A stretch of DNA of 64,000 bases. Origin: Arthrobacter sp. ISL-85. GTDB lineage: Bacteria > Actinomycetota > Actinomycetes > Actinomycetales > Micrococcaceae. The DNA lies in contig NZ_JAGGPQ010000002.1 in NCBI RefSeq assembly GCF_018613675.1, positions 58,529-122,528 of the forward strand, read 5' to 3'. The position numbers and the translations under genes were made by a program. Positions 1 through 8,029 of this stretch are shown in pieces (position 1 is the stretch's first letter; every line of letters starts with the position of its first letter). The notes below the pieces were generated by a model, which did not search any database, was not told the DNA's origin, and was given only the letters and a program-made list of their open reading frames with translations.

Positions 1-1078
1 CGCTGCTAAGTTTCCCTGCCCCCCCTGTGATTTGGGTGAGGCTTGTGTTGTTAATAGGGGCACTCCTTTTCCCTTGTTTACGGGAGTCTCGTTTCGGGTG
101 AGCTCGGTTGGAGGTGAATGCCTGAGCTTTAGCCCACTCAACGGGCAGAAGCCGTGCACGGCGTTCCGAGGAGCCGTAGAGGGCCGCCAGCCCTAGGAAC
201 TGGCCGGCGAGCTCGTTCTCGACGTGCTGAAGGGACCAGCCGCAAGCGCTGAAGTGATTCAGGACAGCCATTCGAGCCTCGGACGGGCTCTTATACCTGG
301 CCGTGTCATAGAGGCCAGTCCGTGCCACCCTGCGCAGCGGAGACTCACTAGCTTTGGTGGTCAGTGAGAGCTGCTGCAATGACCCGGCACGCAGCGCGGC
401 CACAGTCTTGGCAGCCCTGGCTTTGAGTGCACGTTTCCGGGTTAGCTCTGGAGCCAGAGCTGCCCGAAGCTCCCTTAGCGCAGAGGCCGGGTTGCGGCGG
501 CGCAGGATGTCGTAGGCCTGAGAGAGTGGCGTGACTAAGGTTTGGTGGCCGCCGGCCTTGTGCACCGATCCAGGGACACGGATACATCCGTCCGTGACGT
601 TCTGGTGCGGACTCGGGTCCAGGCTCGTCGCCGTCAACGCCAGCGCTTCCACCAGCTCCCTAGCTTCGGCTGCATCCATACGGTCCCGCAGCGGGATGTA
701 AAGGTGCCGGCCGCCACTGGGGGAGAAATCCTCAACAAAAAGCACCCCGCATGACGACAACAAGCGGCCTAACCGGGCAGTGTCCGCATCAACCACACCC
801 TTAAGCGCCTTGGATGTATCAAAGTCCAAGCACAACGTGGCAACACTGCCATCCGGCCCATGCACCATCACCGCCGCAGGACGCTCCGGAAGCGACCGCG
901 TAATCTTCTGCGTCTCCCGCGGTCGCGGGTACTGGAATCGCGAACCAACCCACCGACCTAAGCGGTATGAAGGTGCACCAGCAATCAGCGGAGCAAGGCT
1001 CCATGCATCTTCTGGCTTCACATACGGCGCGACACCCATAAGGGCATGCGTTGACGCCGATACCGGTTCCGGTACCAT
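1..1078 (-). CDS. Primase-polymerase-like replication protein (partial, runs off left edge)
   Basis: The minus strand is open from an ATG at 1078 to base 1 with no stop, giving 359 codons of an incomplete protein. The N-terminal 180 residues carry the motifs of an archaeo-eukaryotic primase (AEP) fold: LCLDFDTS at about 82-89 (metal-binding D-x-D), SGGRHLYIPL at about 121-130 (the S-x-H motif) and a PGSVHKAGG segment at about 169-177 (third, basic motif). AEP proteins of this type start replication of many actinobacterial plasmids and integrative elements, or prime their DNA. The remainder, to residue 359, is basic and unrecognised. An AAAGGA lies about 14 bases before the ATG. A terminator-like hairpin separates it from the gene upstream. 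The motifs are seen; a replication-initiator role is inferred from them and from the ParA and conjugation neighbours. Confidence 0.8.
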   Translation of the reverse strand, partial: MVPEPVSASTHALMGVAPYVKPEDAWSLAPLIAGAPSYRLGRWVGSRFQYPRPRETQKITRSLPERPAAVMVHGPDGSVATLCLDFDTSKALKGVVDADTARLGRLLSSCGVLFVEDFSPSGGRHLYIPLRDRMDAAEARELVEALALTATSLDPSPHQNVTDGCIRVPGSVHKAGGHQTLVTPLSQAYDILRRRNPASALRELRAALAPELTRKRALKARAAKTVAALRAGSLQQLSLTTKASESPLRRVARTGLYDTARYKSPSEARMAVLNHFSACGWSLQHVENELAGQFLGLAALYGSSERRARLLPVEWAKAQAFTSNRAHPKRDSRKQGKRSAPINNTSLTQITGGAGKLSS

Positions 1079-1190
1079 GGTGTGCAGTAGTTCCTTTCGA
1101 GGTAACACAAATGGCACCCACAGCGTGGGTGTTGTCAAAAGTTCAGATCGTGTCCCGCCAAGAACTGGATCTGGACTTAATGCTTCCGAG

Positions 1191-1213
1191 AAGGCCCGCC
1201 TAGTGCGGGCCTT
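1191..1213. terminator. Hairpin between the RHH-type gene and the replication gene
   Basis: A 9-bp perfect stem (AAGGCCCGC / GCGGGCCTT) with a 5-base loop is followed on the plus side by CCTCTTTT. It lies just beyond the stop codon of the minus-strand gene at 1220, so it probably ends the parA operon before the replication gene. The T-run favours plus-strand termination; in the minus direction the tail is weak. Confidence 0.55.
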
Positions 1214-1219
1214 CCTCTT

Positions 1220-1450
1220 TTAAGAGGCGATACGGCCGATAGGCAGTTCCTCCTGGCCGCTAACGAATGTCATGTCGATAGCGGCGAGCTTTTCAGCAAC
1301 GGCGTGTGCGATGAACTCACTAGCCGACTGCCCTTGGTGATCTGCAACAGCGAACAACTTTTCTGCGTCTGCAACGGGGAGCCGGGTAGTCAGAACATGA
1401 CGGTCCCCTTTTGAAGGGCGTCCTCCGCGTGCGCGTTTCTGAATTGCCAT
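1220..1450 (-). CDS. Small DNA-binding-like protein (ribbon-helix-helix type)
   Basis: About 76 residues beginning MAIQKRARGGRPSKGDRH. The basic arm RARGGRPSKGDR, then a short strand (HVLTTRLP) and two helices (ADAEKLFAVADHQ, SASEFIAHAVAEKLA), is the layout of small ribbon-helix-helix proteins found beside parA or relaxase genes on plasmids. It is the last gene of the minus-strand parA operon. An in-frame ATG further upstream at 1513 lies only a few bases after the parA stop and would add 21 residues; I prefer 1450 because the extension looks non-coding, but the SD before 1450 (GAGGG) sits very close. A partition-site-binding or relaxosome accessory role is inferred. Confidence 0.65.
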   Translation of the reverse strand: MAIQKRARGGRPSKGDRHVLTTRLPVADAEKLFAVADHQGQSASEFIAHAVAEKLAAIDMTFVSGQEELPIGRIAS

Positions 1451-1518
1451 GTCCCTCACGTTAGTTTCTGAAACGCTGGGGACTGGACATAAAGTACGGC
1501 GTGTCGGCTTCATCTCTT

Positions 1519-2955
1519 TTAGAAGCCTTTTACGACGGCGGCGGCTGCGGCGAGCCAGGCTCGTTGGGTTGCGGGCTGGAGTGCGTCGTAGCGGATGGGG
1601 CCGTTGACCAGGGCGGGGTCGTAGGGGATGCGGACGACAGCGCGCACGTGCGGGGTGAAGCCGTCTGCAATCCTGCGGGCTTCGTCTTTGGCGCGTTTGA
1701 GCGCGTCGCCGCTCATGCTCCGCTTGGCGTCGGTGGATTCGGAGACGATGACGACGGCGTTCCGTGCTAGTTCGGCGTCGTGCCCGCCACGGGATTCGAG
1801 GGTTTGGAGGGTCAGGCGTGCGGCTTCTGCGCGGTCTTCGATCGCGGTGACTGGGACGACCAGCTGGTTGGTGTGGTGAATCATGCGGCGCCAGTTGGCC
1901 GCCCGGGCGGTGTTGCCTGAGTCCATGACGATGAGCCGGTAGTAGCGGGTGAGTACTTGGTGGGCGATATCCACTTCCTCGGCGGTGACTTCGTGGTCAC
2001 CCTCGTCGTTTTCGTCTGAGCGAAGGACATCGAACTTGTCCGAGGTCTGGTGGTGGACGAACTGGGCGATCTCTGCAGCCTGAGCGCTGGGGGAGAGCAG
2101 TGCCTGGGATGAGTCGATAAGATCCAGGACGCTGTTGTCATGGCCGCCCTTCTCAGTACGCCAACCGAGAGTGCCCTGGGATTCGTTGTTGTCCCAAGCG
2201 ACGGTCGCTGCGCCGCTGTAGCGGGCGAGGATGGCCGAGAGCATGACGACGGTGGGCGTCTTGTTCGCCCCTCCCTTGCGGTTGACGACAGCCACGGTGC
2301 GGGGCCCGGGCCAGTGCTGGCTGACGATGCGGATGTCTTCTCGTTCGGCGAGCTCTTCGGCAGATGGGTCCATGCGGAAGCCGATGCGGCTCAGGGCACC
2401 GCGCCAGCCGCGCGTGGCCGGCTGGAGAACGGGGGCGCTGATGAGGAACGAGGTGTCTTTGAGGCTGCGCCGGGTGGCCGGTTCCGCAGCGGCCGACTCA
2501 GTAGCCTGCGCGGGTTGCTGTGCCTGGGTAGCGGCTGCACCGAAAGTCACCGGCACAGCACCGGCGGGATGAGCCGGCACTTCTTCGGACGGAGTGGCAA
2601 CAGGAACCATCGCAGGGGCGGCCGCGGCCAGGGCGCTGGCCGCGGCCGCCGGTGCGACCTTAGCGGGCAAGGTGTCCTCCCGTCGGGAGGCGGTCTTGGT
2701 CGGCCCGGCCTCGCTGACGACACCTTCGGGGGAGACGATGATGTGGCCTTGTCCGTCCGGGTCGGTGGTGCTGACCTGGACAGGTCGGCCGAGCTGGGCA
2801 GCGGTCTCGGTGATGAGGAGCAGCGCCTGGCTCAGGACGGCGGCTTCGTCATTGGCCTCGATCGCGTGGGAGGTCCCGTTGATGGTGACTTCACCGGTGC
2901 CGTTGGTGCGGAGAACGGCGTTGATCTTGGGGAAGTCGAGTGCTTGGGTTTCCAT
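1519..2955 (-). CDS. ParA/MinD-like ATPase with long N-terminal extension
   Basis: 478 residues. The C-terminal half is a ParA/MinD-type P-loop ATPase: deviant Walker A NRKGGANKT near residue 226, a DNNESQGTLGW segment corresponding to the D-x-N-PQG region, and LIVMDSGNTARAANW as Walker B. The usual KGGxGKT glycine is Asn here (KGGANKT). The first 200 residues hold a small predicted alpha/beta domain and an Ala/Pro-rich linker (about 95-160), so it is larger than a plain ParA. Two adjacent ATGs exist; the second (2955) has AAGGA six bases away and is preferred. It is encoded within the plasmid-maintenance/conjugation operon, 9 bases after the lipoprotein gene. DNA partition or positioning of the transfer apparatus are the likely roles. 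Confidence 0.82.
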   Translation of the reverse strand: METQALDFPKINAVLRTNGTGEVTINGTSHAIEANDEAAVLSQALLLITETAAQLGRPVQVSTTDPDGQGHIIVSPEGVVSEAGPTKTASRREDTLPAKVAPAAAASALAAAAPAMVPVATPSEEVPAHPAGAVPVTFGAAATQAQQPAQATESAAAEPATRRSLKDTSFLISAPVLQPATRGWRGALSRIGFRMDPSAEELAEREDIRIVSQHWPGPRTVAVVNRKGGANKTPTVVMLSAILARYSGAATVAWDNNESQGTLGWRTEKGGHDNSVLDLIDSSQALLSPSAQAAEIAQFVHHQTSDKFDVLRSDENDEGDHEVTAEEVDIAHQVLTRYYRLIVMDSGNTARAANWRRMIHHTNQLVVPVTAIEDRAEAARLTLQTLESRGGHDAELARNAVVIVSESTDAKRSMSGDALKRAKDEARRIADGFTPHVRAVVRIPYDPALVNGPIRYDALQPATQRAWLAAAAAVVKGF

Positions 2956-2964
2956 CATCTGTCC

Positions 2965-3480
2965 TTACTTTGTGCCGTTCGGGGGTGTGAATCGGTTGAC
3001 CTGCCAGGGCTTGTCGGCGGCGCTGCGGAGCAGCTGCAAGTCGTAGTCGCCGGCGTCGGTGGGGAACACGACATGGCAGCCGAAGCCGTTGTTCTCATCG
3101 ATCTTCAGTTGGCCGGGTCCGGTGACCTTTGTGGCCGGGATGTTGGCGGGGTCGACGTATTGGTAGTCGGCGGCGGCTTGGGCGGTGAGGACCTGGCCGA
3201 GGTCCTGGATCCATTCCTTGTCCGTGACGGCGGGGCGGGCGTAGAGCGTCATGGCCTTGGTCGCGGTGTCCAGCCCGGTTGTTTTGCTTGCCTCGTCCCA
3301 GGCGATGCCCAAGGTGGCCGGGGCGAGGCCGCCGGGGGCTTGGGGTTTGCCGCCTGCGCTGAGCGTGGCCGCTGCGGTGGTGGACGTGCCGGGTGCCGGT
3401 TCCGCAGGCGTGATGCTGGCCGCCGGCGCGCACGCGGTGCACAGGAGTAGGGCTGTGAGGGCTGTTAGGGTGCGTTTCAT
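2965..3480 (-). CDS. Lipoprotein of the conjugation locus
   Basis: 171 residues starting MKRTLTALTALLLCTAC, a short basic n-region, a hydrophobic core and a lipobox-like LCTAC with Cys at about 17; the -3 position is Cys rather than the usual Leu. A Thr/Ala/Pro-rich linker follows. The rest (DKEWIQDLGQVL ... CHVVFPTD ... KPWQVNRF) resembles the small NTF2/VirB8-like extracytoplasmic domains of Gram-positive conjugation proteins, at low similarity. Its ATG overlaps the stop of the CHAP gene (ATGA), so the two are translationally coupled. A role as a surface-anchored part of the transfer channel is inferred. Confidence 0.7.
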   Translation of the reverse strand: MKRTLTALTALLLCTACAPAASITPAEPAPGTSTTAAATLSAGGKPQAPGGLAPATLGIAWDEASKTTGLDTATKAMTLYARPAVTDKEWIQDLGQVLTAQAAADYQYVDPANIPATKVTGPGQLKIDENNGFGCHVVFPTDAGDYDLQLLRSAADKPWQVNRFTPPNGTK

Positions 3481-4559
3481 GGTTCCTCCGGTGTGTTGCT
3501 GCCGGGCAGGTAGAGAAAGGCACTCGGTGTGCCGTTGTGGACAGTGCGGGTGTAGTAGGTGTGGTCGTTCGGGGCGGGGTTGCCGTTGTAGCCCTCTTCG
3601 AGGAAGCTGCCGTCGCCGTTGACGGCTTTGACGATTCCGACGTGGCCATAGGTGCCGTCGGCGCCGCCCGTACCGGGGGAGTACCAGACGACAGCGCCAA
3701 CACGTGGCGTGGTGCCGGTGGGCCAGCCTTTGGCGTCCCAGCCGTCCTTCCACGTCAGGGCAGACCCGAGGAGGGCACCGTCGGGCCGGAAGGTGCCGTT
3801 CAGGACCTTGTAGGGGGCGGCGGTGCTGCCGAGCTGCTGGTTGACGCGCCAGAGGGCGAAGTCAACGCACTCACGGTTGAACATGCCCAGGGGAGAGGGC
3901 TGGTACACCTGGGATGCGCGCCACGGCAGGTCATCGCCTTTTCCGGATTCCCCGGGGATGCCGCAGGAACTTGTCCCTCCGGTATCGGTGATCTTGGTGT
4001 CGCCCAGGGCCGCCACGACTTCCACGGCTGCAGGCCAATAGGTCTGGTAGTGGAACGGGTCGGCGTTGCGTTGGACCCTGTGCGCGGCAGTGGTGGGTTC
4101 GAGCTGTTCCCAGCCGCTGATCTTCTTCAGGGCGGTGAAGAAGTTAGTGGCGGAGACCGTGGGGTTCATGCGGTCTTGGTAGGTTCCCCAGGCGCTGTTG
4201 TCGCGCTGTTGGAAAAGGCCGCGGGAGTCCGGGCCGGGACCATCACCGTGGTCTATGACGCGCAGGCCGGACTCTCCCATGGCGGTCATGACGCCTATGG
4301 TCTGGGCCCTGGCCGATAGGCCCATGGCTTTGCCGGCGTTGATGATCAGGGCGGCATTGCGCAGCTGTTCGCCTTGGTAGCCGGCGATGGCGACCTTGGG
4401 CAGCTGGTCCTCGTCAGCGCTGACGCTGCCGCCGGTGGGTGAACAGACGTCGGCATCCGCTTGGGAGCCTCCGCCGAACAGGATGATGGAGAGCACCAGC
4501 CCGATGGGTGCGAGGACGGCACCAGCGGCCAGCACAGGCCCGCTCGTTCGTGCTTGCAT
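3477..4559 (-). CDS. Conjugal peptidoglycan hydrolase, lysozyme-like plus CHAP domains
   Basis: 360 residues. One N-terminal membrane segment (about 8-30), then a lysozyme/transglycosylase-like domain with MTAMGESGL (Glu 96) and GLFQQRDNSAWG, then a C-terminal CHAP (NlpC/P60-like) amidase domain with catalytic Cys 231 in NRECVDFALW and His 306 in YGHVGIV. Proteins with this layout in Gram-positive conjugative elements (TcpG and VirB1-like group) open the cell wall for the mating channel. SD GAGGGGG lies seven bases before the ATG. It follows the HTH gene by 30 bases and is coupled to the lipoprotein gene. Family assignment is firm; the exact bond cleaved is not known. Confidence 0.88.
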   Translation of the reverse strand: MQARTSGPVLAAGAVLAPIGLVLSIILFGGGSQADADVCSPTGGSVSADEDQLPKVAIAGYQGEQLRNAALIINAGKAMGLSARAQTIGVMTAMGESGLRVIDHGDGPGPDSRGLFQQRDNSAWGTYQDRMNPTVSATNFFTALKKISGWEQLEPTTAAHRVQRNADPFHYQTYWPAAVEVVAALGDTKITDTGGTSSCGIPGESGKGDDLPWRASQVYQPSPLGMFNRECVDFALWRVNQQLGSTAAPYKVLNGTFRPDGALLGSALTWKDGWDAKGWPTGTTPRVGAVVWYSPGTGGADGTYGHVGIVKAVNGDGSFLEEGYNGNPAPNDHTYYTRTVHNGTPSAFLYLPGSNTPEEP

Positions 4560-4589
4560 GTGTCCCCCTCACATCTGTCCTGCTGCGCC

Positions 4590-4859
4590 TTACGGCTGGT
4601 CCTCGTTCACTTCCGGTGTCTGGCCCTTCCTGAGGGTGTTCCGGTTCTCCCAGACCCAGTCTTTGACTTGATCTCTGGCGATTAACCATGTCTTCTCGAC
4701 TTGGTAGGCAGGAATCACTCCGGTTTGGAGCCAGCGGTACACGGTGTTCCGGGACAGCCCGAAAATTTCTTCGAGGTCCTGAGGCGTAAGACGCTCCGGG
4801 TACTTGGCGAAGAGTGCTTCCAGGTACTTGGGGTCCACGATCAGTCCGTCGCACCGCAT
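4590..4859 (-). CDS. Excisionase-like helix-turn-helix DNA-binding protein
   Basis: About 89 residues. The core LTPQDLEEIFGLSRNTVYRWLQTGVIPAYQV is a winged HTH of the MerR/excisionase (HTH_17) group, followed by KTWLIARDQVKDWVWENR, the usual wing and recognition helix. Proteins of this type act as excisionases, or as repressors of the element's own operon. It is the first gene of the minus-strand maintenance operon and faces the conjugation operon across a 100-base gap with direct repeats (4881-4920), a likely binding site. A GTG at 4877 is an alternative start, adding six residues; neither start has a clear SD. Confidence 0.75.
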   Translation of the reverse strand: MRCDGLIVDPKYLEALFAKYPERLTPQDLEEIFGLSRNTVYRWLQTGVIPAYQVEKTWLIARDQVKDWVWENRNTLRKGQTPEVNEDQP

Positions 4860-4880
4860 AGAGCCATCGTAGACCACAAA

Positions 4881-4920
4881 TTGGTACTGTGATGTACTGA
4901 AAGTGACTGAAAGGTACTAA
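4881..4920. promoter_or_regulatory. Direct repeats in the divergent promoter region
   Basis: Between the HTH gene and the conjugation operon, the 10-base word (T)ACTGAAAG occurs twice at helical spacing (TGTACTGAAAG at 4893, TGACTGAAAG at 4904), flanked on both sides by GGTACT (4883, 4913). This is a plausible operator for the HTH protein. The binding partner is inferred from position only. Confidence 0.45.
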
Positions 4921-5002
4921 AGCTGTTGCTGGGGGTCACTTTTGGCCTTTCGTGTCGGATGGTACCGATACGATCTTTGCGGACATTACAGGGGGATGTG
5001 AA

Positions 5003-5620
5003 ATGCCGGTCTCAAAGAATCGCTGGGTGACCTTTGGCGCAGAAACCATTGATGAACCTGTTCCAGTGGACCAGGAACAGCCTTGTTTCATTCCTACGGG
5101 GGCTACGAGGCCGCAGCTGAGCGTGCCGCAGCCGGACCTCGCGGACCGGCTTCCCCGAAGGAACGCATCCGGGAGGGAACCGGCTTTCTGGTGGCTTGGC
5201 GTCCACGGCGGTGCGGGTGAAACGTCACTTGCACGCCTGGACAAGAACACCAGGGCCGCCGAACATCACTGGCCTTTGACGGCAACCGGAGCCGCTGTGG
5301 TCCTGGTGGCCCGTTCCAATATCCCGGGCCTGCGTGCGGCCAGGCTGGCGGCAACTGAATGGGCGTCGGGTTCCCTTCCCGGGATCCAGGTCGCAGGCCT
5401 GGTGGTCATGGCCGACACTCCCGGCCGGCTCCCTAAAGAGATCCGCGACTATACCCGCGTCGTTGCTGGGGGAGTGCCGCACGTGTGGCATTTCCCCTGG
5501 GTGGACGGATGGCGCTACGGCCACGACGTTCCTCCCGAACAACTTCCCAAGGAAGCCCGCACCGCCCTGGAGCAGGTGCACATCGCAGTAACCGCCACTG
5601 CCGGATTCCCGGCCAAGTAG
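5003..5620 (+). CDS. Degenerate P-loop protein of the transfer operon (DUF6668-like)
   Basis: 205 residues from the ATG at 5003, which has GGGGG eight bases upstream; a GTG at 4952 would add 17 residues but has no SD. The segment GVHGGAGETSLARL occupies the place of a ParA-type Walker A (KGGxGKTS), but the catalytic Lys is Glu and the signature Lys is His, so nucleotide hydrolysis is doubtful. Following strands (AAVVLVARSN, VAGLVVMADTPGRLP, VPHVWHFPWVDGW) fit a ParA/MinD-like Rossmann fold. It is the first gene of the conjugation operon. I recall such proteins as DUF6668, a family found at this position in actinobacterial elements; function unknown. Confidence 0.7.
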   Translation: MPVSKNRWVTFGAETIDEPVPVDQEQPCFIPTGATRPQLSVPQPDLADRLPRRNASGREPAFWWLGVHGGAGETSLARLDKNTRAAEHHWPLTATGAAVVLVARSNIPGLRAARLAATEWASGSLPGIQVAGLVVMADTPGRLPKEIRDYTRVVAGGVPHVWHFPWVDGWRYGHDVPPEQLPKEARTALEQVHIAVTATAGFPAK

Positions 5621-5634
5621 AAAGAAGAAACTTG

Positions 5635-5922
5635 ATGTTGTTCTCCAAGGCCATGGAATGGTCAAGCTTTGCCATCACCGAGATACCGAACCCGGGCACC
5701 GGTGAAGCACCTCCCGGCTCTGAAGGGTTGCTGACCATCCTCAAATGGGTCGCATGGATCGTCTTCGGCCTGGCCGTGGCCGGCATCCTGATCACCGCCG
5801 GCACGATGATGATTAACAACCGGCGCGGTGAAGGCGGCGAGCACGCCGGCCGCTTGGCATGGGTCCTCGGCGGTTGCATCCTGGCAGCCTCCGCCGGCGG
5901 CGTCGTAGGCGCCCTGGTCTAA
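5635..5922 (+). CDS. VirB2/TrbC-like pilin subunit candidate
   Basis: 95 residues with two hydrophobic segments (about 31-58 and 74-95) joined by a short charged loop (NNRRGEGGEHAG), the topology of VirB2/TrbC-type conjugation pilins and of small two-TM proteins at the head of Gram-positive T4SS operons. It follows the P-loop protein by 14 bases and precedes the VirB8-like gene by 12. No sequence-level match to a named pilin is claimed; assignment rests on size, topology and position. Confidence 0.65.
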   Translation: MLFSKAMEWSSFAITEIPNPGTGEAPPGSEGLLTILKWVAWIVFGLAVAGILITAGTMMINNRRGEGGEHAGRLAWVLGGCILAASAGGVVGALV

Positions 5923-5934
5923 GGAGCTCAAGCC

Positions 5935-6660
5935 ATGACTGAACCGACAGTGAACGAAGACCAGAACCCGTTGACCAAACCTAAGTTCATCATCTCGGCC
6001 GTTGTCGTGGCGATCATTGTCGCGCTCGGGATCATCCTGGCCCTGCTCCCCAAAGGGGGAGGAAACCCGACAGCCGCACCAGGCAATCCCGGATCAACCA
6101 CGGCCAGCGTCCAACCCAGCGCAACGGCGGCCGCAAGCGTCTGCGGCCTCCCCTCCGGCAACCAGGCCAAACCTGCCACCACGCCCACTGACACCAAATG
6201 GGAACTGGTGGGCAAGATAGCCGCGCCAACATCACCAGCACAATTCGGCCCCGGCAAGACCGAAGCCAACGGCCTCCGTTCCTGCTTCGCGCACTCACCA
6301 ACAGGGGCGCTATACGCCGCGTCGAACGTGGCTGTGTTGTCCGCGACAGGGAAGGCTCGACTCGTCTACGAGCAACTCGCAGTCCCTGGCCCCGAGCGAG
6401 ATGCACTGCTGAATCAGCCTGAGCCGCAAGCGACATCAGCTGTGACAGCGCAGATCGCAGGCTTCCAGATCCGCTCCTATGATGCCGAGCGTGCAGTGAT
6501 CGCAATTGCTGCAAAGGGCAGCAACGGTGCGCTGGTTTCCGTTCCTGTTCCGCTCCAGTGGCACGGCGGCGACTGGAAGGTTGTTGTTCCAGCAACCGGG
6601 AGCACGGGCGGGGGACAGATAAGTGACTTGTCTGGGTACATTCCCTGGTCTGGTGTGTGA
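5935..6660 (+). CDS. VirB8-like bitopic conjugation protein
   Basis: 241 residues: short cytoplasmic N-terminus, one membrane segment (about 18-40), a Pro/Ala/Ser-rich linker to about 70, then a soluble extracytoplasmic domain containing WELVGKIAAPTSP, GLRSCFAHSPTGALYAA and VPVPLQWHGGDWKVVVP. The last segment is typical of NTF2-like domains of VirB8/TcpC proteins that assemble the mating channel. SD AAGGAG lies before the ATG. Its stop overlaps the start of the next gene. Homology at this level is inferred. Confidence 0.72.
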   Translation: MTEPTVNEDQNPLTKPKFIISAVVVAIIVALGIILALLPKGGGNPTAAPGNPGSTTASVQPSATAAASVCGLPSGNQAKPATTPTDTKWELVGKIAAPTSPAQFGPGKTEANGLRSCFAHSPTGALYAASNVAVLSATGKARLVYEQLAVPGPERDALLNQPEPQATSAVTAQIAGFQIRSYDAERAVIAIAAKGSNGALVSVPVPLQWHGGDWKVVVPATGSTGGGQISDLSGYIPWSGV

Positions 6661-8027
6661 TGGCCTGCGAAGGATGGGACGCCTTCAGCATCGGCTGCTA
6701 TGCAGGATCGGCCATCGAAGATGTCGCCAATGATGCAGTAAAGAACATGGCGAAGGCTATCGCCGAAGCCGTAGGACAGACAGTGCAAACACTGGGCACG
6801 TTCTGGATAAACGTGGGAACTCCCGCACTAACGTCAGCTCCGGGTGGGTCCACGGCCAGTGACCCGGTGTTGTTCCTACAGAACAGCCTCTATTTTTGGA
6901 CGGCTGCCCTTGCCGTGCTGTCCGTCCTTGTGGGGTCGGCAAAGATGGTGATCGAACGCAGGGGCGCACCCTTGCGTGATCTGGCGCGTTCACTTGCGAC
7001 CTTGATTGTTGTATCCGGCGCGGGCGTGGCGGCAGTTGGTCTGCTGACGGTTGCAGCGGATCAGTTCTCTGCCTGGATCATCAAGAACTCCACCGATGGA
7101 ACGTCGTTCAACGAGAACATCACGTCCCTGCTGGCGCTTTCGGCCACCAGCCCCATCGGTTCGATCATGATCATCCTTCTGGGATTGATCGCCATTCTGG
7201 CCTCCGTAATGCAGATCGTCCTCATGATCATCCGCGGTGGCCTGCTCGTCATCCTGACGGGCATCTTTCCTACGGCGGCAGCTTTTACCAACACCGAAGC
7301 CGGCAAGGGATGGTTCCAGAAGTGCACGGCCTGGCTGATCGCCTTCATTCTCTACAAGCCTGCGGCCGCCATCGTCTACGCCACGGCCTTCCAACTGAGC
7401 GGCACCAGGATCTTCGGAAACGTGGGTGACGGCAAGGACTTTGGCTCAGCGCTCCTGACAACGGTCACAGGGCTGGCGCTGATGGTCATTGCGTTGTTCG
7501 CCATGCCAGCGCTCATGCGCTTCGTTACCCCCATGGTGGGTGCCGTCGCTGGCGGCGGTGGAGCCTTGGCAGCGGGAACAGTCGGCGCACTGGCATCCGG
7601 CGCTATCAGCATGGGCAGCGCCGGACGAGGCGGCGGCCCCTCCACCAGCGGGGCGGCCACCAGCAGCACAACGAGCCAGAACCCCGGGTCGCAGGGCCCC
7701 TCAGGGACTGGCAGCCAGGGAACGGCAGGAACGTCCGGCACGGCTGGAAAAGCCGGCACCCGGGGCTCGGGAGCCACGGGCGCACAGCCCGGAACTGGCC
7801 CGGCAGCATCCACCGGCGCAGGCAGCGCTGCGTCAGACAGTGGAGCTGCAACAAGCGGAGCTGCAGGCAGTGGAGCTGCATCCGGCGGAGCGGCTGCAGG
7901 CGGTGCCGCCGCGGCAGCCGGCGCTGGCGGCGTCGCCGTGCTGGCCGCACAGAAGGGCGTTGAAGCCGGCCAAGCCGCTTCCGGGGCGATCAAAGACATG
8001 AGCGAAGAATCTACGGGGGGTGCCTGA
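6657..8027 (+). CDS. VirB6/TrbL-like polytopic channel protein
   Basis: 456 residues. At least five hydrophobic segments (about 80-105, 118-142, 172-215, 225-250, 262-290) followed by a 150-residue tail almost entirely Gly, Ala, Ser, Thr and Gln. This architecture is that of VirB6/TrbL inner-membrane channel proteins in Gram-positive conjugation systems. A GTG at 6657 overlaps the previous stop (GTGA) and an ATG follows at 6660. The low-complexity tail contains many internal GGAGCTGCA-type repeats (7845-7890). Product is membrane embedded. Confidence 0.83.
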   Translation: MMACEGWDAFSIGCYAGSAIEDVANDAVKNMAKAIAEAVGQTVQTLGTFWINVGTPALTSAPGGSTASDPVLFLQNSLYFWTAALAVLSVLVGSAKMVIERRGAPLRDLARSLATLIVVSGAGVAAVGLLTVAADQFSAWIIKNSTDGTSFNENITSLLALSATSPIGSIMIILLGLIAILASVMQIVLMIIRGGLLVILTGIFPTAAAFTNTEAGKGWFQKCTAWLIAFILYKPAAAIVYATAFQLSGTRIFGNVGDGKDFGSALLTTVTGLALMVIALFAMPALMRFVTPMVGAVAGGGGALAAGTVGALASGAISMGSAGRGGGPSTSGAATSSTTSQNPGSQGPSGTGSQGTAGTSGTAGKAGTRGSGATGAQPGTGPAASTGAGSAASDSGAATSGAAGSGAASGGAAAGGAAAAAGAGGVAVLAAQKGVEAGQAASGAIKDMSEESTGGA

Positions 8028-8029
8028 AA

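Noticed and set aside
2140..3450. 436-codon open frame on plus, opposite the ParA-like and lipoprotein genes
   Set aside because: Gly/Val/Asp-rich translation typical of the antisense frame of high-GC genes; the minus-strand genes have motifs and SDs.
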